From NCBI GenBank assembly GCA_900758315.1, contig CAAERF010000400.1, forward strand, positions 1-23,483: DNA of 23,483 nucleotides, given 5' to 3'. Shown piece by piece: positions 1 through 8,550 of this stretch. The position numbers and the translations under genes are program-made. This DNA is from an uncultured Oscillospiraceae bacterium (GTDB lineage Bacteria; Bacillota; Clostridia; Oscillospirales; Oscillospiraceae). A model generated the notes under the pieces. The model had not been told where the DNA came from. It saw nothing but the letters and a program-made list of their open reading frames with translations, and searched no databases. Position 1 is the stretch's first letter; each line of letters starts with the position of its first letter.

Positions 1-22
1 CGCTCTTTGTTGTGTATGCCAT
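1..22 (-). CDS. 5' end of the next tail gene (partial)
   Basis: Only the first seven codons (M-A-Y-T-T-K-S) are in the window. An ATG at 22 follows the SD-like CAGGAG with good spacing, 13 nt after the tape-measure stop codon. In contractile-tail phages the gene after the tape measure is usually a LysM/XkdP-like or baseplate-hub protein. Seven residues cannot show which, so the function is inferred from position only. Confidence 0.5.
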
Positions 23-35
23 ATCGTTTCTCCTG

Positions 36-3000
36 TCAGTAGGCCGTCCGCGCCTTTCGGCGCATCATTTGTTCGTACCAAAGTTCAAACCGCTGTTGCG
101 CGTCGTCCAAAACGCTTTCCAGTACAGCCCGGTCAGCGTTGCCCTGCACGGTGATCTGCGGTGCAAATACAACCTGCCCGCCGCCGTCCGGGGTTCCGCC
201 GCCGTCCTGTTCCGGCTGCGGCTTGCCGGTGTCGATCTCTTGCAGCTCCACAGCGTTGTTACCCTGCGTCGCCTCAAGCGTCGCCAGCTCCACCGCACCG
301 CCGCCGTCGGCATACGGTACACCTGCCGCCACGGCGGCCTGCTCTCCGCTTACCCCCAGCATACGGCCCGCCTGCGTCCAAGTGTTGATGTTGTCGCTGC
401 GTACTCCGCGCTGGAAACTGATTACCGCCTCGGTTCCGGCTTCACCGGCGATAGAAACACCGTCCGTAAAGCCGCCCCTTGCCAGCATGGGCAAGGTGGG
501 TATATTGACGGAAAATCTCTTGCCGCCAAGTATGGGCACCCATTCCGGGATAGTCAGGCCCAAACCGTTAATGCCGGAAATCGCCTTGTTGATGATCGCA
601 ATAACGGCGTTCAGCGGCGCTTTGCACAGCGCCACCAGTCCGTCGAAAGCAGAACCGAAAATCTGCTTGATTCCCTCCCACGCTTGGCTCCAACTGCCGG
701 AGAACACCCCGGTAATAAAAGTAATCAAGCCTTGGAAGATTCCCTGAATTGCACTCATAACTGCGCCGATTCCTGCGCTGAACGCTTCAAACCCGGCCAG
801 CAGTGCGGGCACAACCACGCTGCCAATGGTCATAATCACGGTAATAATGCCCTGTATGATCGGCATTGCCGCCTGAATGGCGCTGCCAATGATCTGCATA
901 CCCGTCATAACCGCACTGCCAAGGTTTGTAATTATGCTGGCTATCGTCGGCGCTGCCGCCGTAAAGGTCTGCAAAATAATGGGCAGCACCGTACCCGTGA
1001 TAAAGGTAAATACATCCTGTATGATCGGCTTGACCGTGCCCGTCGCAAAGGTCACGATCTGCCCAACCACGCCCATGATGGATTGCAGGATAGTCACCAC
1101 GCCGCCAAAGGCCGCGCCTGCGTTCTCGCCAAACAGGTTTGTGATCGTGTTCTGCAAGGGGGCCAGCGCAGCGGCCACGCCGCCCTCGCTGAAAAGCCCC
1201 GTCACAAAGTCGGCCACGCCTTGCAGCTTGCCGGTGAACACATCAAATACCTGCCCACCGGTTTCACCAAACACATTCACGACTATGCCGCGTATGTCCT
1301 CCAAGTGGTCGCCCAAAATGCTTACCACGGCAATAATGCCGCTGATCGCAGCAATTACCGGGGCTGTCCCGGCAAACAGGCTGCCAAAGCCTCCTGCTAC
1401 CGGCCCCCAAACGCTGCCCAGCAGTCCGGCCCCGGCTCCGGCAAAGTTGCCCAGCGCACCCAAGGCGTTAGAGCCAACGCTCACCACGCCCTTTGCCACG
1501 CCGCCAACCTTGCCCGCCGCGCCGCCGACTGCCTGCCCCACGCCGCTGTTCGCTACGGTGGAGATCACATTCCCGGCTTTTCCGGCCACCCAGCCAGCAC
1601 CGTTCTGTGCAAGCCCCTTGGCACCGCTCACAAGGTTGGTCAGGCCCAAGCCCTCCGGCCCTGCAATGCCCGCAAGGATTTCTTTGCTCACACCAATGGT
1701 GCCCTTGCCGAAACCTGCGATCTTGCTGCCGATGGTGGTATTCGCCACATTCCCGGCTGCCGCGCGGATTCCGCCAAAATACTGCCCTATGGGGCTGCCC
1801 GTCACAGCGTTCTTTGCCATACCCAGCAGTCCGCCGCCTTGCTTTGCGTCGGTGATCTGCCCGGCCACGCCCATAAGGCCCTGCATAAACTTGTAGTCGG
1901 TTCCCTTTTGGTTGGTCAGCGTTCCACGGTTTTTAATGCCAAAGTAAGCACCAATGGCGCTGTTCTCCAACCGCTGCATAAAGCTGCCGCTCCCGTTGCT
2001 GGTAACGGCTCCCCACTGCGTCCGTGTCATGTTGGAGTTTGCCATTGTCGCGCCAACGCCTGCGGCCTCGGCCACATTGCTGATCGTGCCAACGGCATTG
2101 CCTGCAAACTTCTGTCCGCCGGTGAACAAACTGCCCACCGCGCCCAGCAGGCCGCCGCTTCTCTTGCTGCCGCCCGCCGCCGCGCCAAGCCCGCCGCTCT
2201 CACCAAACAGCAGGCTCCCGGCTCCCTCCAAAATGTTTCCGGCCAGCGGCGCAAACTTCATGGCCGCAAAGGTTCCGGCCAACCCGCCAAGGATTCCGGC
2301 CACCTGCGGCCCGTTGTTCGCTACATAGTCCAGCGTCTTTTGCACATAGGGCAGGGCTGCTTGCAGCGCGTCGCCCAGCTTGGAAATACCGGCGCTCAAC
2401 AGGTCGGCCAGCGTTCCGGCCAGCGTTTGCAGCTGCGGCATATCCTTACGCACACCATTCATCAGGTCGATCACAGCCAGCGACAAGGTTTTCTTCACGG
2501 GCAAAAACTCCGTGCCAATGTCCTGCTTTAGCGCTGTCACGGAGTTTTTCACCATCGTGTCAATGCTTTCGCTGGTGCTGGCCTGAATAATAAACTCCCG
2601 CTCCATACTGCCGGTGTACAGGCTTGGGTCGCTCACCATTGCAAGCGCCTTTTCGTAAGCGCCTAAATTGTTTGTGATCTTTGCGCCGCCCTCAATGGCC
2701 CACTGCCCAAACAGGGTGCTAAGTGCAGCAACCTTGCGTTCGTCCGGCATATCCTGCAAAGCGGTAAAAACTTCTTTCAAGGTGCCCACGCCGTCTGTCT
2801 GCATACTCTTGGCTATGCCCTCGGCGGTAAAGCCCAGCTCCTCCCACATTTCCTTTTGGGCCTTGGTAGCGTTGCTGCCCTTGCTCAAATTGGTGTAAAT
2901 GCGGGAAATGCTCGTGCCTACCCGGTCAGTGGCAACGCCGGTAGCCTGCATGGCCGTTGCCATAGCGGCAGTAGCCGCCGGGTCAACGCCTGCAATCTGG

Positions 3001-3653
3001 CCCATCGACGCCGCGCTGTTCACGCTCTGTGCAATTTCTCCTGCCGTGGTTGCGTTATGGGCACCAAGGTAGTTGATTTGGTCTAACAGGGTCATAACCT
3101 GTTTGTGGTCAAAGTTGAAGCTGGCCTCCCACTTTGCCACATAGTTGCCGGCGGTCTGGTCGTCCAAGTCCATAGCCGTTGCGGCCACAGCAGTATCACG
3201 CAGATACCCCGTTGTTAGCTGCTTGTCTACCCCAATTCCCGATTGGCCCAGCGCGGCGCTCATGGCCGTTAGCTGGTCGGTGGTTCGCGGTATGTCGGTA
3301 CTAAGGTCTTGGATATAGGTTTTCAGTGCGCCGTAGTTCTGCTTAAAGGTCTTGCCGTTGTCGGCAATCGCGTCACTCACCGCACCGCTGGCATCCGCCA
3401 AGCCGTCCACATAGCGCACCACGGGGGCCATGGCGCTTTCAAGCGCCTGCGCCTCCTTGGTGCAGCCCGCAATGCCCACCGCTGCGGCGGTGGCAACCGC
3501 GCCCATAGTGGCAAGGCCGACGGTGCCAATGTTGCTTATGCTCTTGGTTAAACTGCCAATTTTGCTTTGTGTACCGTTGATCGCCGCCGTCAGGCTTTTG
3601 TCCATCCGGCCCGCAATCTTGATACTAAGCTCTAATGTTTTGCTCGTCGCCAT
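36..3653 (-). CDS. Phage tail tape measure protein
   Basis: This 1205-residue protein sets tail length and occupies the tail tube lumen. The N-terminal region (about residues 1-330) looks like the TP901-type tape-measure core: it opens with a coiled region, then a hydrophobic Ala/Gly segment near 40-62, then a module resembling LESAMAPVVRYVDG that runs on to a DERKVAALSTLFG-like segment. The middle (about 480-760) is Gly/Ala rich. The stretch around 780-1010 contains several long hydrophobic segments, which is typical of tape measures and fits membrane insertion at DNA entry. The ATG at 3653 has GAGGTG 8 nt upstream. The start overlaps the frameshifted end of the tail chaperone by 22 nt, the classic chaperone-tape measure arrangement. 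At the family's rule of thumb of about 0.15 nm per residue, the tail would be roughly 180 nm long (inference). Confidence 0.95.
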   Translation of the reverse strand: MATSKTLELSIKIAGRMDKSLTAAINGTQSKIGSLTKSISNIGTVGLATMGAVATAAAVGIAGCTKEAQALESAMAPVVRYVDGLADASGAVSDAIADNGKTFKQNYGALKTYIQDLSTDIPRTTDQLTAMSAALGQSGIGVDKQLTTGYLRDTAVAATAMDLDDQTAGNYVAKWEASFNFDHKQVMTLLDQINYLGAHNATTAGEIAQSVNSAASMGQIAGVDPAATAAMATAMQATGVATDRVGTSISRIYTNLSKGSNATKAQKEMWEELGFTAEGIAKSMQTDGVGTLKEVFTALQDMPDERKVAALSTLFGQWAIEGGAKITNNLGAYEKALAMVSDPSLYTGSMEREFIIQASTSESIDTMVKNSVTALKQDIGTEFLPVKKTLSLAVIDLMNGVRKDMPQLQTLAGTLADLLSAGISKLGDALQAALPYVQKTLDYVANNGPQVAGILGGLAGTFAAMKFAPLAGNILEGAGSLLFGESGGLGAAAGGSKRSGGLLGAVGSLFTGGQKFAGNAVGTISNVAEAAGVGATMANSNMTRTQWGAVTSNGSGSFMQRLENSAIGAYFGIKNRGTLTNQKGTDYKFMQGLMGVAGQITDAKQGGGLLGMAKNAVTGSPIGQYFGGIRAAAGNVANTTIGSKIAGFGKGTIGVSKEILAGIAGPEGLGLTNLVSGAKGLAQNGAGWVAGKAGNVISTVANSGVGQAVGGAAGKVGGVAKGVVSVGSNALGALGNFAGAGAGLLGSVWGPVAGGFGSLFAGTAPVIAAISGIIAVVSILGDHLEDIRGIVVNVFGETGGQVFDVFTGKLQGVADFVTGLFSEGGVAAALAPLQNTITNLFGENAGAAFGGVVTILQSIMGVVGQIVTFATGTVKPIIQDVFTFITGTVLPIILQTFTAAAPTIASIITNLGSAVMTGMQIIGSAIQAAMPIIQGIITVIMTIGSVVVPALLAGFEAFSAGIGAVMSAIQGIFQGLITFITGVFSGSWSQAWEGIKQIFGSAFDGLVALCKAPLNAVIAIINKAISGINGLGLTIPEWVPILGGKRFSVNIPTLPMLARGGFTDGVSIAGEAGTEAVISFQRGVRSDNINTWTQAGRMLGVSGEQAAVAAGVPYADGGGAVELATLEATQGNNAVELQEIDTGKPQPEQDGGGTPDGGGQVVFAPQITVQGNADRAVLESVLDDAQQRFELWYEQMMRRKARTAY

Positions 3654-4437
3654 TCCTCCGCCACCTCGTCGTTCAGCTTGGCGAACTCACGAGTCTGCAA
3701 ATTCAGGTAAAAATCAACGCCTGTCCGCGTCACAGCAGCAAGGCGTATGGCGGCCTTGCGTAATGCTTTCGCGCCGCCCTTTACTCGAAAAAACCCGCGT
3801 CGTTCACGGCGTTTTTAATTTTCAGCACTTCGTACAGCGGCAGCCCGGTAAAGAACTCCTCCGGCAAGCCCGTTGCCATTCCGGCAAGGATACAGGCGTA
3901 CAGGTAGTTGTAGCTGGTATCCGTCACCATAAAGCCCGCGCGGGTCAGGCGGTTTTCCGCTGCGCTCTCGTTCAGGCTGTTCAGGTCGGCAACGCCGTTC
4001 AGGTCAATCTCCGTGTACTGCTTGCCCTCAAAGTAGTAGGGCTTTTCCAGCCGCATAATGTGGTTCTCGGTGTTGCTGTCCACATTCATGTACCCCATCA
4101 CCATGCCGTAGATTCTGCGGGAAACGCCGCGCGGTGCCAACTTGAAAAACTCAATCGGCAGGCCGGTGGCCTTGGCAGCCAAAATGCGCACAAAGGCGGT
4201 GGTGGTTTCGCACAGCAGCATGGCGGCAGGCTCCCGCTCGTTGAAAAGCTGCCGCTGCGCGTTGATCGCGTCCTGCACGGTCAGCTTGTCCAGCCCGGCA
4301 AGGTCGATCTCCGCATACTCCTTGCCCTCAAAAACATAAGGGCGGTTCAGCTTCAAAAGGTACTGGTTTTCGGTCTTAGGTGCCGTCGCCTCGGTTTTCT
4401 CCTCGGTTGCCACGGTCATATTCTTTTCTTCTGCCAT
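3632..4437 (-). CDS. Tail assembly chaperone, long form made by -1 frameshift
   Basis: A -1 slip on TTTTTTC (minus strand, 3793-3787) replaces the final Glu and stop with a 51-residue extension. The product is about 268 residues and ends at the TAG at 3634-3632. The extension begins R-V-K-G-G-A-K-A-L-R and ends E-E-W-R-R-A-K-H. It contains a helical block, FYLNLQTREFAKLNDEV, of the kind expected for the T domain that contacts the tail tube and tape measure. The -1 frame has no start codon or SD of its own and stays open exactly from the slip site to 22 nt inside the tape measure gene. This fits the programmed frameshift known from lambda G/GT and P2 E/E'. The frame was traced codon by codon; the frameshift rate is unknown. 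Confidence 0.86.
3781..4437 (-). CDS. Tail assembly chaperone, short form, with two tandem TAC domains
   Basis: This 218-residue protein is the G-like short form of the tail assembly chaperone, which coats the tape measure during tail assembly. After an acidic N-terminus (about 1-25) the sequence is an internal duplication. Repeat 1 (about 26-120) starts LKLNRPYVFEGKEYAEIDL and contains ATGLPIEFFKL. Repeat 2 (about 127-218) starts MRLEKPYYFEGKQYTEIDL and contains ATGLPEEFFTGL. Each copy resembles the Mu gp41 / Phage_TAC_7 type, which is normally a single domain of about 100 residues. The ATG at 4437 follows GGGAG. The gene lies between the tail tube terminator and the tape measure, as expected. 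The last codons, G-F-F-E-stop, contain the slippery heptamer TTTTTTC, from which the long form is made. Confidence 0.9.
   Translation of the reverse strand: MAEEKNMTVATEEKTEATAPKTENQYLLKLNRPYVFEGKEYAEIDLAGLDKLTVQDAINAQRQLFNEREPAAMLLCETTTAFVRILAAKATGLPIEFFKLAPRGVSRRIYGMVMGYMNVDSNTENHIMRLEKPYYFEGKQYTEIDLNGVADLNSLNESAAENRLTRAGFMVTDTSYNYLYACILAGMATGLPEEFFTGLPLYEVLKIKNAVNDAGFFE
3787..3793 (-). other. Programmed -1 frameshift slippery site TTTTTTC
   Basis: Read in the zero frame as T-TTT-TTC, this is a canonical X-XXY-YYZ heptamer seven bases upstream of the short-form stop codon. Both P-site and A-site codons can re-pair on TTT after the slip. It lies where tail chaperone genes of long-tailed phages carry their frameshift. 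Confidence 0.85.
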
Positions 4438-4473
4438 AATGTACAGCTCCCTTTCAGTGTGTCAGTGCTTCTC

Positions 4474-4524
4474 AAAAATAAAAGCATACCCGCCTCCGGC
4501 TCATTCCGGGGGCGGGTTCATGCT
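4474..4524 (-). terminator. Intrinsic terminator after the tail tube gene
   Basis: On the minus strand a stem AGCAT..ACCCGCC..CCGG pairs with CCGG..GGCGGGT..ATGCT around an AATGAG loop. It is followed by TTTTATTTTT. It lies just after the tube gene stop and before the tail chaperone gene, so it probably reduces chaperone and tape-measure expression relative to the abundant sheath and tube proteins. Confidence 0.85.
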
Positions 4525-4540
4525 CTTGGGGTTGTTTGGG

Positions 4541-5065
4541 TTAGATCAGGCTGCGCACCTTTGCCAGCATATCCACACCCTTGACCTTGTAAACGCCGTT
4601 CAGCTTGTCGATTTCGATAAGCTGCTCACCGTCAACCTCGATCATAATGTAGGTCAGCTCCAGCGTAACGGTGGCCTCCATGCCCTCGCTTTTCTCGATC
4701 TTGCCGGGCTTGAACTTCTTCACGCGGCCCATCTCGACCACGCGCAGGCCCTTAAAGTCATAGCCGCCGGTCTTGTCGTACACCTGCTGCGCCGCGCGGA
4801 AAGTCAGGTTCACCACGGTCAGGGGGTTCAGCATATCAACGGCGCTGGAATACAGCGTGTTAAACTGCACCTCCTGTTCAAAGCTCTCCCACTGTCCGAT
4901 GGTGGGGGAATCGATCTCGCCGCCAACACCAAAGCCCTCCACGGTGCCGGTTTTCATGTTCACTTCCGGCAGGTCAACGCTGGCGGCAACGCCGATCATC
5001 CGCGTACCGTCAAGGTAGGCGTTCGCGTCGTTGATTTTCTCCGGGATATAATTGTTGCTAATCAT
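4541..5065 (-). CDS. Major tail tube protein (P2 FII-like)
   Basis: This 174-residue protein should form the inner tube of the contractile tail. It resembles the P2 FII / Phage_tube family in length and in the conserved N-terminal half, including MKTGTVEGFGVGGEIDSP (about residues 37-54) followed by a W-E-S segment. The C-terminal half alternates strands ending in ELTYIMIEVDGEQLIEID, as expected for a beta-barrel tube subunit. The ATG at 5065 has AAGGAGG nine bases upstream. It follows the sheath gene by 18 nt, the usual sheath-tube pairing, and is followed by a strong terminator. Confidence 0.93.
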   Translation of the reverse strand: MISNNYIPEKINDANAYLDGTRMIGVAASVDLPEVNMKTGTVEGFGVGGEIDSPTIGQWESFEQEVQFNTLYSSAVDMLNPLTVVNLTFRAAQQVYDKTGGYDFKGLRVVEMGRVKKFKPGKIEKSEGMEATVTLELTYIMIEVDGEQLIEIDKLNGVYKVKGVDMLAKVRSLI

Positions 5066-5083
5066 AGCTCTGTACCTCCTTTA

Positions 5084-6535
5084 TCAGCTTAAAGCCGTGG
5101 TCAGTGCGTCCGGGTCAAACTCGATAACATCCTCGATGTCCTCCGCCGGGGTGTAGGGGGTGATGTACTGGTGGAAAGTGATCTTGCCGTCCAGCAGGTC
5201 GGCGGTGGTGTTCTCCGCCTCGTCGTAGATCACCTCATAGCGGGCGCACACACCACGGGCCACAAAGCCGTTGCCGCGCACATTCTCGCTGTCCACAATG
5301 GCCTCGATCAGCCGCTTGTTGGCGGGGCTGTCCACCTTGGAAAAGTAGGTCAGGATAAAACTGTTCGCTGCCCAAGAAAGGAAGCGCCGTACACTGAACC
5401 ATCTGTCTTTCGGGTCGGTGGTGCTGGGGTATGCGGCGGTGTTGTTGCCCCACAGGCGGAAACCGCTCATGTTCAGGAAAGTGGCAACGCCAAAGCCGTT
5501 CACGGTGTTGGCCTGCTCTTGGTCAAGCACAACCTCGGTGCCGTCAGCAAGGCAGGCGGCGCTGATCGCCAGCGTCTTGTTGGACGGGCTTACATTCGGG
5601 GTATCGGCGTTCACCGCGTCAGTGTAGGCAGTCAGGGCGGCGGCAAGGGCGCTGCCGCTGTAAACCACCTCGCCCACCTTGGCGCAGGGCCACACAGCGT
5701 AAGCGTTCGCGTCGCTCACAGCCTGCGCCTCCTTGCGCTGCTTCACATCGGTGTATTTGGTAGCACCGCTCTCGGTGCTGTCAATGTCCACAATGCACAC
5801 AGCCTTGAACACGCCGTTGATCTCCTTGGTCTTGGCCTGCAGGGCGGCGGCCACGGTGGCGTCCATGCTAAAGCGCGGTGCCAGCAGAATGCCCGGCGTC
5901 ATGGACAACTTGGGGTAAATCTGCCGCACCACTTCAAGGCCGGTTTCCTTGCCCGTGGCTGCGTCTACGCCGCCCACAATGTCGGCGGCCTTAACCTTGC
6001 TGGGGTCAAGTTTCTTGCCTGTCACGGTCAGGGTAGTGGCACTGGCTGCCTTGCCGCCTGCCAGCGGCACAATGTTCAGGGTGCCGTCGTTGTTAAAGCT
6101 GGCCGTGTAGTCGGTGTCGCGGGTCAGGGCAGTGCTGCCGCTTTTCACGGTCAGCTTGTCCAGCAGCACACCCACCACATCCAGCACGGCCACGCCGCTG
6201 TTCACCTGCACGGTGGTTTCGGCAATGTCTGCCGTGTGCTTGGCGGGGTCAAGCACATTGATAAGCACCAGCGGGCCGGTGCCCACAACGCTGAACGCCG
6301 CGCTGATACTCTCGCACAGGGTATAGGCGGCAAAGTCGTCATGGTAGCCCACGGCGGCCACAGCCTCCTTGTAGTTGTACGCCAGCAGCGGGGTATTCAC
6401 GGCCTGCTCCGGGTGTTCCAGCATATTCACGGGCGCGGTGCCCACAACCACCTGCAAACCGGCGGTGCCGGTCACGGGGGCGGTCATACTGGTGGCCTGT
6501 TCGCTGGTATATACGCCATGTTTGTATGTAGCCAT
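5084..6535 (-). CDS. Contractile tail sheath protein (P2 FI-like)
   Basis: This 483-residue sheath subunit defines the phage as a myovirus. The N-terminus (MATYKHGVYTSEQATSM, then a GTAP segment near residue 33) matches the start of P2 FI/Mu-type sheath proteins. The middle (about 115-180) is a variable insertion with Ig-like character. The conserved C-terminal half includes GFRLWGNNTA, DRWFSVRRF and a long helix before the end near EFDPDALTTAL. The ATG at 6535 follows AAGGAGG. The tube gene follows directly. Confidence 0.95.
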   Translation of the reverse strand: MATYKHGVYTSEQATSMTAPVTGTAGLQVVVGTAPVNMLEHPEQAVNTPLLAYNYKEAVAAVGYHDDFAAYTLCESISAAFSVVGTGPLVLINVLDPAKHTADIAETTVQVNSGVAVLDVVGVLLDKLTVKSGSTALTRDTDYTASFNNDGTLNIVPLAGGKAASATTLTVTGKKLDPSKVKAADIVGGVDAATGKETGLEVVRQIYPKLSMTPGILLAPRFSMDATVAAALQAKTKEINGVFKAVCIVDIDSTESGATKYTDVKQRKEAQAVSDANAYAVWPCAKVGEVVYSGSALAAALTAYTDAVNADTPNVSPSNKTLAISAACLADGTEVVLDQEQANTVNGFGVATFLNMSGFRLWGNNTAAYPSTTDPKDRWFSVRRFLSWAANSFILTYFSKVDSPANKRLIEAIVDSENVRGNGFVARGVCARYEVIYDEAENTTADLLDGKITFHQYITPYTPAEDIEDVIEFDPDALTTALS

Positions 6536-6550
6536 ATCGGTTGTTCCTCC

Positions 6551-6859
6551 TTACAGTTCGTTTTTGATCTTGTTGTACAAAATGCTTTCCGCCGTTCCTG
6601 CCGTTTCCAGTGCCTTGCGCGTCTGTGCAAAGCGTTCCACCGGCACAAGCAGGTTCTTGGCCGCCGGGTGCTGCTTTACAAACTCGTCCAGCGCCGCCGG
6701 GGTGTTGCCGCTGGCGTACACGGTGTACTGCCGTGCCACGCCGCGCACGCTCGGCCCGCAGTAAACGCACGGGGTCTTGTGTTCGATCTTTGCTTCGGTT
6801 TCCCCGGTGATCTCCGGGGTGGTGGCCGCCTCGGCGGCCTGCTCCTGTTTCTTGGTCAT
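6551..6859 (-). CDS. Small hypothetical phage protein between tail terminator and sheath
   Basis: I do not recognise a family for this 102-residue protein. It has an acidic, Ala/Thr-rich N-terminus (1-28), a CVYCGPS motif near residue 31 that could bind metal (only one Cys pair is visible), and a helical C-terminus ending YNKIKNEL. Its ATG at 6859 overlaps the upstream stop as ATGA, so translation is probably coupled, and there is an AAGGAG upstream. The location, just before the sheath gene in the late operon, suggests a role in tail or neck assembly, but this is only positional inference. Confidence 0.8.
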   Translation of the reverse strand: MTKKQEQAAEAATTPEITGETEAKIEHKTPCVYCGPSVRGVARQYTVYASGNTPAALDEFVKQHPAAKNLLVPVERFAQTRKALETAGTAESILYNKIKNEL

Positions 6860-7383
6860 AGGTACTCCTTTAACTGTTCATCCTGCGTCATGGCAGGTGC
6901 CGTGCAGGTCAGGGTACACGCTCCAAAGTAATAGGGGTGCGTGTCGTCCTCCTGCAACGCCCAAGTGATCGGCTTCAAAACGGTAAACGCGCCGCCAAAG
7001 TAGGGGGCCTTGCAAACTCGCTGGATAATGTCCTCTTTGATGTTCGCCACATCCTGCCAGCCCTCACGGTCAAGGCCGGTGTCATAGGCGCACACGATCA
7101 GGCTAAAGTCCACGGTCTGCGGGCTGTCGTCGTCCTCGATCTGTCCGCCAGTCATCCGCACCACAATGTAGGGTGCCTCGGCCTTGTCGGTGTCCACATC
7201 GGCATCATCACTCTGCGGTATGGGCAAGTCCTGCTTGTAGATTTTCAGTGCCTTGCGCCCCTCTTGGCCGCAAAACAGCTTACCCGCAAACAGTTCTTTC
7301 AGCATTTCGATCAGCGCGTCTTGGCAAAGCTGCGGGGTGCGGCCAATGTCCGCCCTCGCTGCCGTCGTTGTGTGATTTCTCAT
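6856..7383 (-). CDS. Probable tail terminator / neck protein
   Basis: This 175-residue protein sits in the slot of lambda gpU or a tail-completion protein, between the gpZ-like gene and the sheath. The N-terminus is helical. It is followed by an acidic linker (SDDADVDTDKAE, about 58-69) and alternating strands and helices such as PYIVVRMTGG and FSLIVCAYD, then FGACTLTCTAPA near the end. This pattern fits the small alpha/beta fold of gpU-like tail terminators, but there is no motif that proves it. The SD before the ATG at 7383 is weak. The previous gene ends 6 nt upstream, so coupling is likely. Confidence 0.7.
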   Translation of the reverse strand: MRNHTTTAARADIGRTPQLCQDALIEMLKELFAGKLFCGQEGRKALKIYKQDLPIPQSDDADVDTDKAEAPYIVVRMTGGQIEDDDSPQTVDFSLIVCAYDTGLDREGWQDVANIKEDIIQRVCKAPYFGGAFTVLKPITWALQEDDTHPYYFGACTLTCTAPAMTQDEQLKEYL

Positions 7384-7389
7384 GGTGGC

Positions 7390-8085
7390 TCACTTCTTTC
7401 CGGCTCTCGCCAATACTCGCTCAACCTGTGCCTGCAACCGTTCTTGCAGGTATTCTTCCACGCTCGGCTCAACCTCCGGCCAAATGGTGTGGTGCATGGC
7501 GGTGGCGCTGGGGCTTCCCATTGTCACCAGCTTTTCCACATTGCCCTTGGCGTTCGTCCAGCGCTTGTACCCCTTGGCGGTGCGCGTATGGCTCGACTTG
7601 GAACCAATGCGCCGCTGCACCATACCCACATGGCCGCTGCTGAACTCCACCAAAAAGCCCTTGCTCATGCCGCCCGCGCCGGGCAGCGTTTTCATGCCGC
7701 TGGATTTTAATACCTTGGCTTTCCAAACGCTCGGCCCGTCCTTAAAGTCCATTCCGGTAAAGTGCGTCGGCACCGCCGGGCTGGTCTTAAAATAGCCAAG
7801 GTCGTTGCGCATTTTGGCAATGTGCAGCTCCGCCATCAAACTACTGTTGCTGGCTTTCTTGCGCTGCACAAGGTCTTTCAGGTGCCGCCTGCCTGCGGCG
7901 TTCACGGCGTAACGGGTCTTTGCCTTGGCAACCATCAGCTTTCGCGCCTGCCGCGCTGTGGCGTTGATCGCCACTTTGGCCGCCGCCGGGGTTTTGCGTT
8001 TCAGGTCGCCAAGCGCCTGCTCTACCGTGTCCAGCCCCGCAACGGTAATGGTCAGGTTTCCGGCGCTGTAAGTAACATTGCTCAC
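7390..8085 (-). CDS. gpZ-like minor tail / tail completion protein
   Basis: I place the start at the GTG at 8085. It overlaps the previous stop codon as GTGA and has GGAGAGGA upstream; an in-frame ATG at 8136 would lie inside the upstream gene without support. The 231-residue product is very basic in its first half. The segment AAKVAINATARQARKLMVAKA, followed by a YAVNAAGRRHLKDLV stretch, resembles lambda gpZ (Minor_tail_Z), which helps join head and tail. The order FII-like, Z-like, U-like matches lambda. Confidence 0.75.
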   Translation of the reverse strand: MSNVTYSAGNLTITVAGLDTVEQALGDLKRKTPAAAKVAINATARQARKLMVAKAKTRYAVNAAGRRHLKDLVQRKKASNSSLMAELHIAKMRNDLGYFKTSPAVPTHFTGMDFKDGPSVWKAKVLKSSGMKTLPGAGGMSKGFLVEFSSGHVGMVQRRIGSKSSHTRTAKGYKRWTNAKGNVEKLVTMGSPSATAMHHTIWPEVEPSVEEYLQERLQAQVERVLARAGKK

Positions 8086-8495
8086 TGCCGTGTCCTCTCC
8101 ATCGTCATGCGGTACACGCCGCTTTCCTCTTGGCAAAGGTTGATCGTGTAGGTGCGCTGGCTCTTGGTGCCCTTGTCAAGCACCAACTGCTTGCCAATCT
8201 TCGGCTTCGGCCCGTAGTCCTCCACCCGGATATACAGGATGGTGTGCGCCGTGTATAGGCCGGTGTCAAAGTTCTGCTTTGCCCCGGCCTCCCAATGCGC
8301 CGAATGTTCGCGCAAATCGTCGTCCTCTAAAACGATCAGCACATCTTTACCGTCAACGGTGTGGCGGTCTGCGTGTTCGTTTTCCTCAAAAAAGGCCGCG
8401 TCAATATCCGCCGCCACGCAGTCCTTGAATGTGGGCGGTGCCCACGGTGCTGCCGCCCCGCTCCCTGTATCCTGCTTTAGTTCAAACAGTGCCAC
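8082..8495 (-). CDS. Probable head-tail joining protein (FII-like)
   Basis: This 137-residue protein directly follows the capsid terminator and precedes the gpZ-like gene, the position of lambda gpFII. It carries a short N-terminal segment, a central FKDCVAADIDAAFFEENE block, and a GKDVLIVLEDDD strand typical of small beta-rich connector or attachment proteins. The C-terminal half (YTAHTILYIRVEDYG, then RTYTINLCQEESGVYRM) also reads as beta strands. The start is a GTG at 8495 with GGAGGTG seven bases upstream. The family assignment rests mainly on order and length. Confidence 0.68.
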   Translation of the reverse strand: MALFELKQDTGSGAAAPWAPPTFKDCVAADIDAAFFEENEHADRHTVDGKDVLIVLEDDDLREHSAHWEAGAKQNFDTGLYTAHTILYIRVEDYGPKPKIGKQLVLDKGTKSQRTYTINLCQEESGVYRMTMERTRQ

Positions 8496-8512
8496 GCTCT
8501 CACCTCCACAGT

Positions 8513-8544
8513 AAAAAGCCCCCGCCCGTCACCGGGCAGGGGGG
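8513..8544 (-). terminator. Intrinsic terminator after the major capsid gene
   Basis: On the minus strand a GC-rich stem (CCCCC and GCCCG pairing with CGGGC and GGGGG around a GTGA loop, with one bulged T) is followed by CTTTTTA. It lies in the 55-nt gap after the major capsid gene and would lower expression of the minor head-tail proteins relative to the capsid. Confidence 0.88.
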
Positions 8545-8550
8545 TGCATA

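Noticed and set aside
12..2531. Long open frame on the plus strand opposite the tape measure gene (839 codons)
   Set aside because: It is antisense to a well-supported gene, has no SD or family signal, and is a by-product of high GC and codon bias. The same applies to plus-strand frames at 5171-6931 and 8641-10161.
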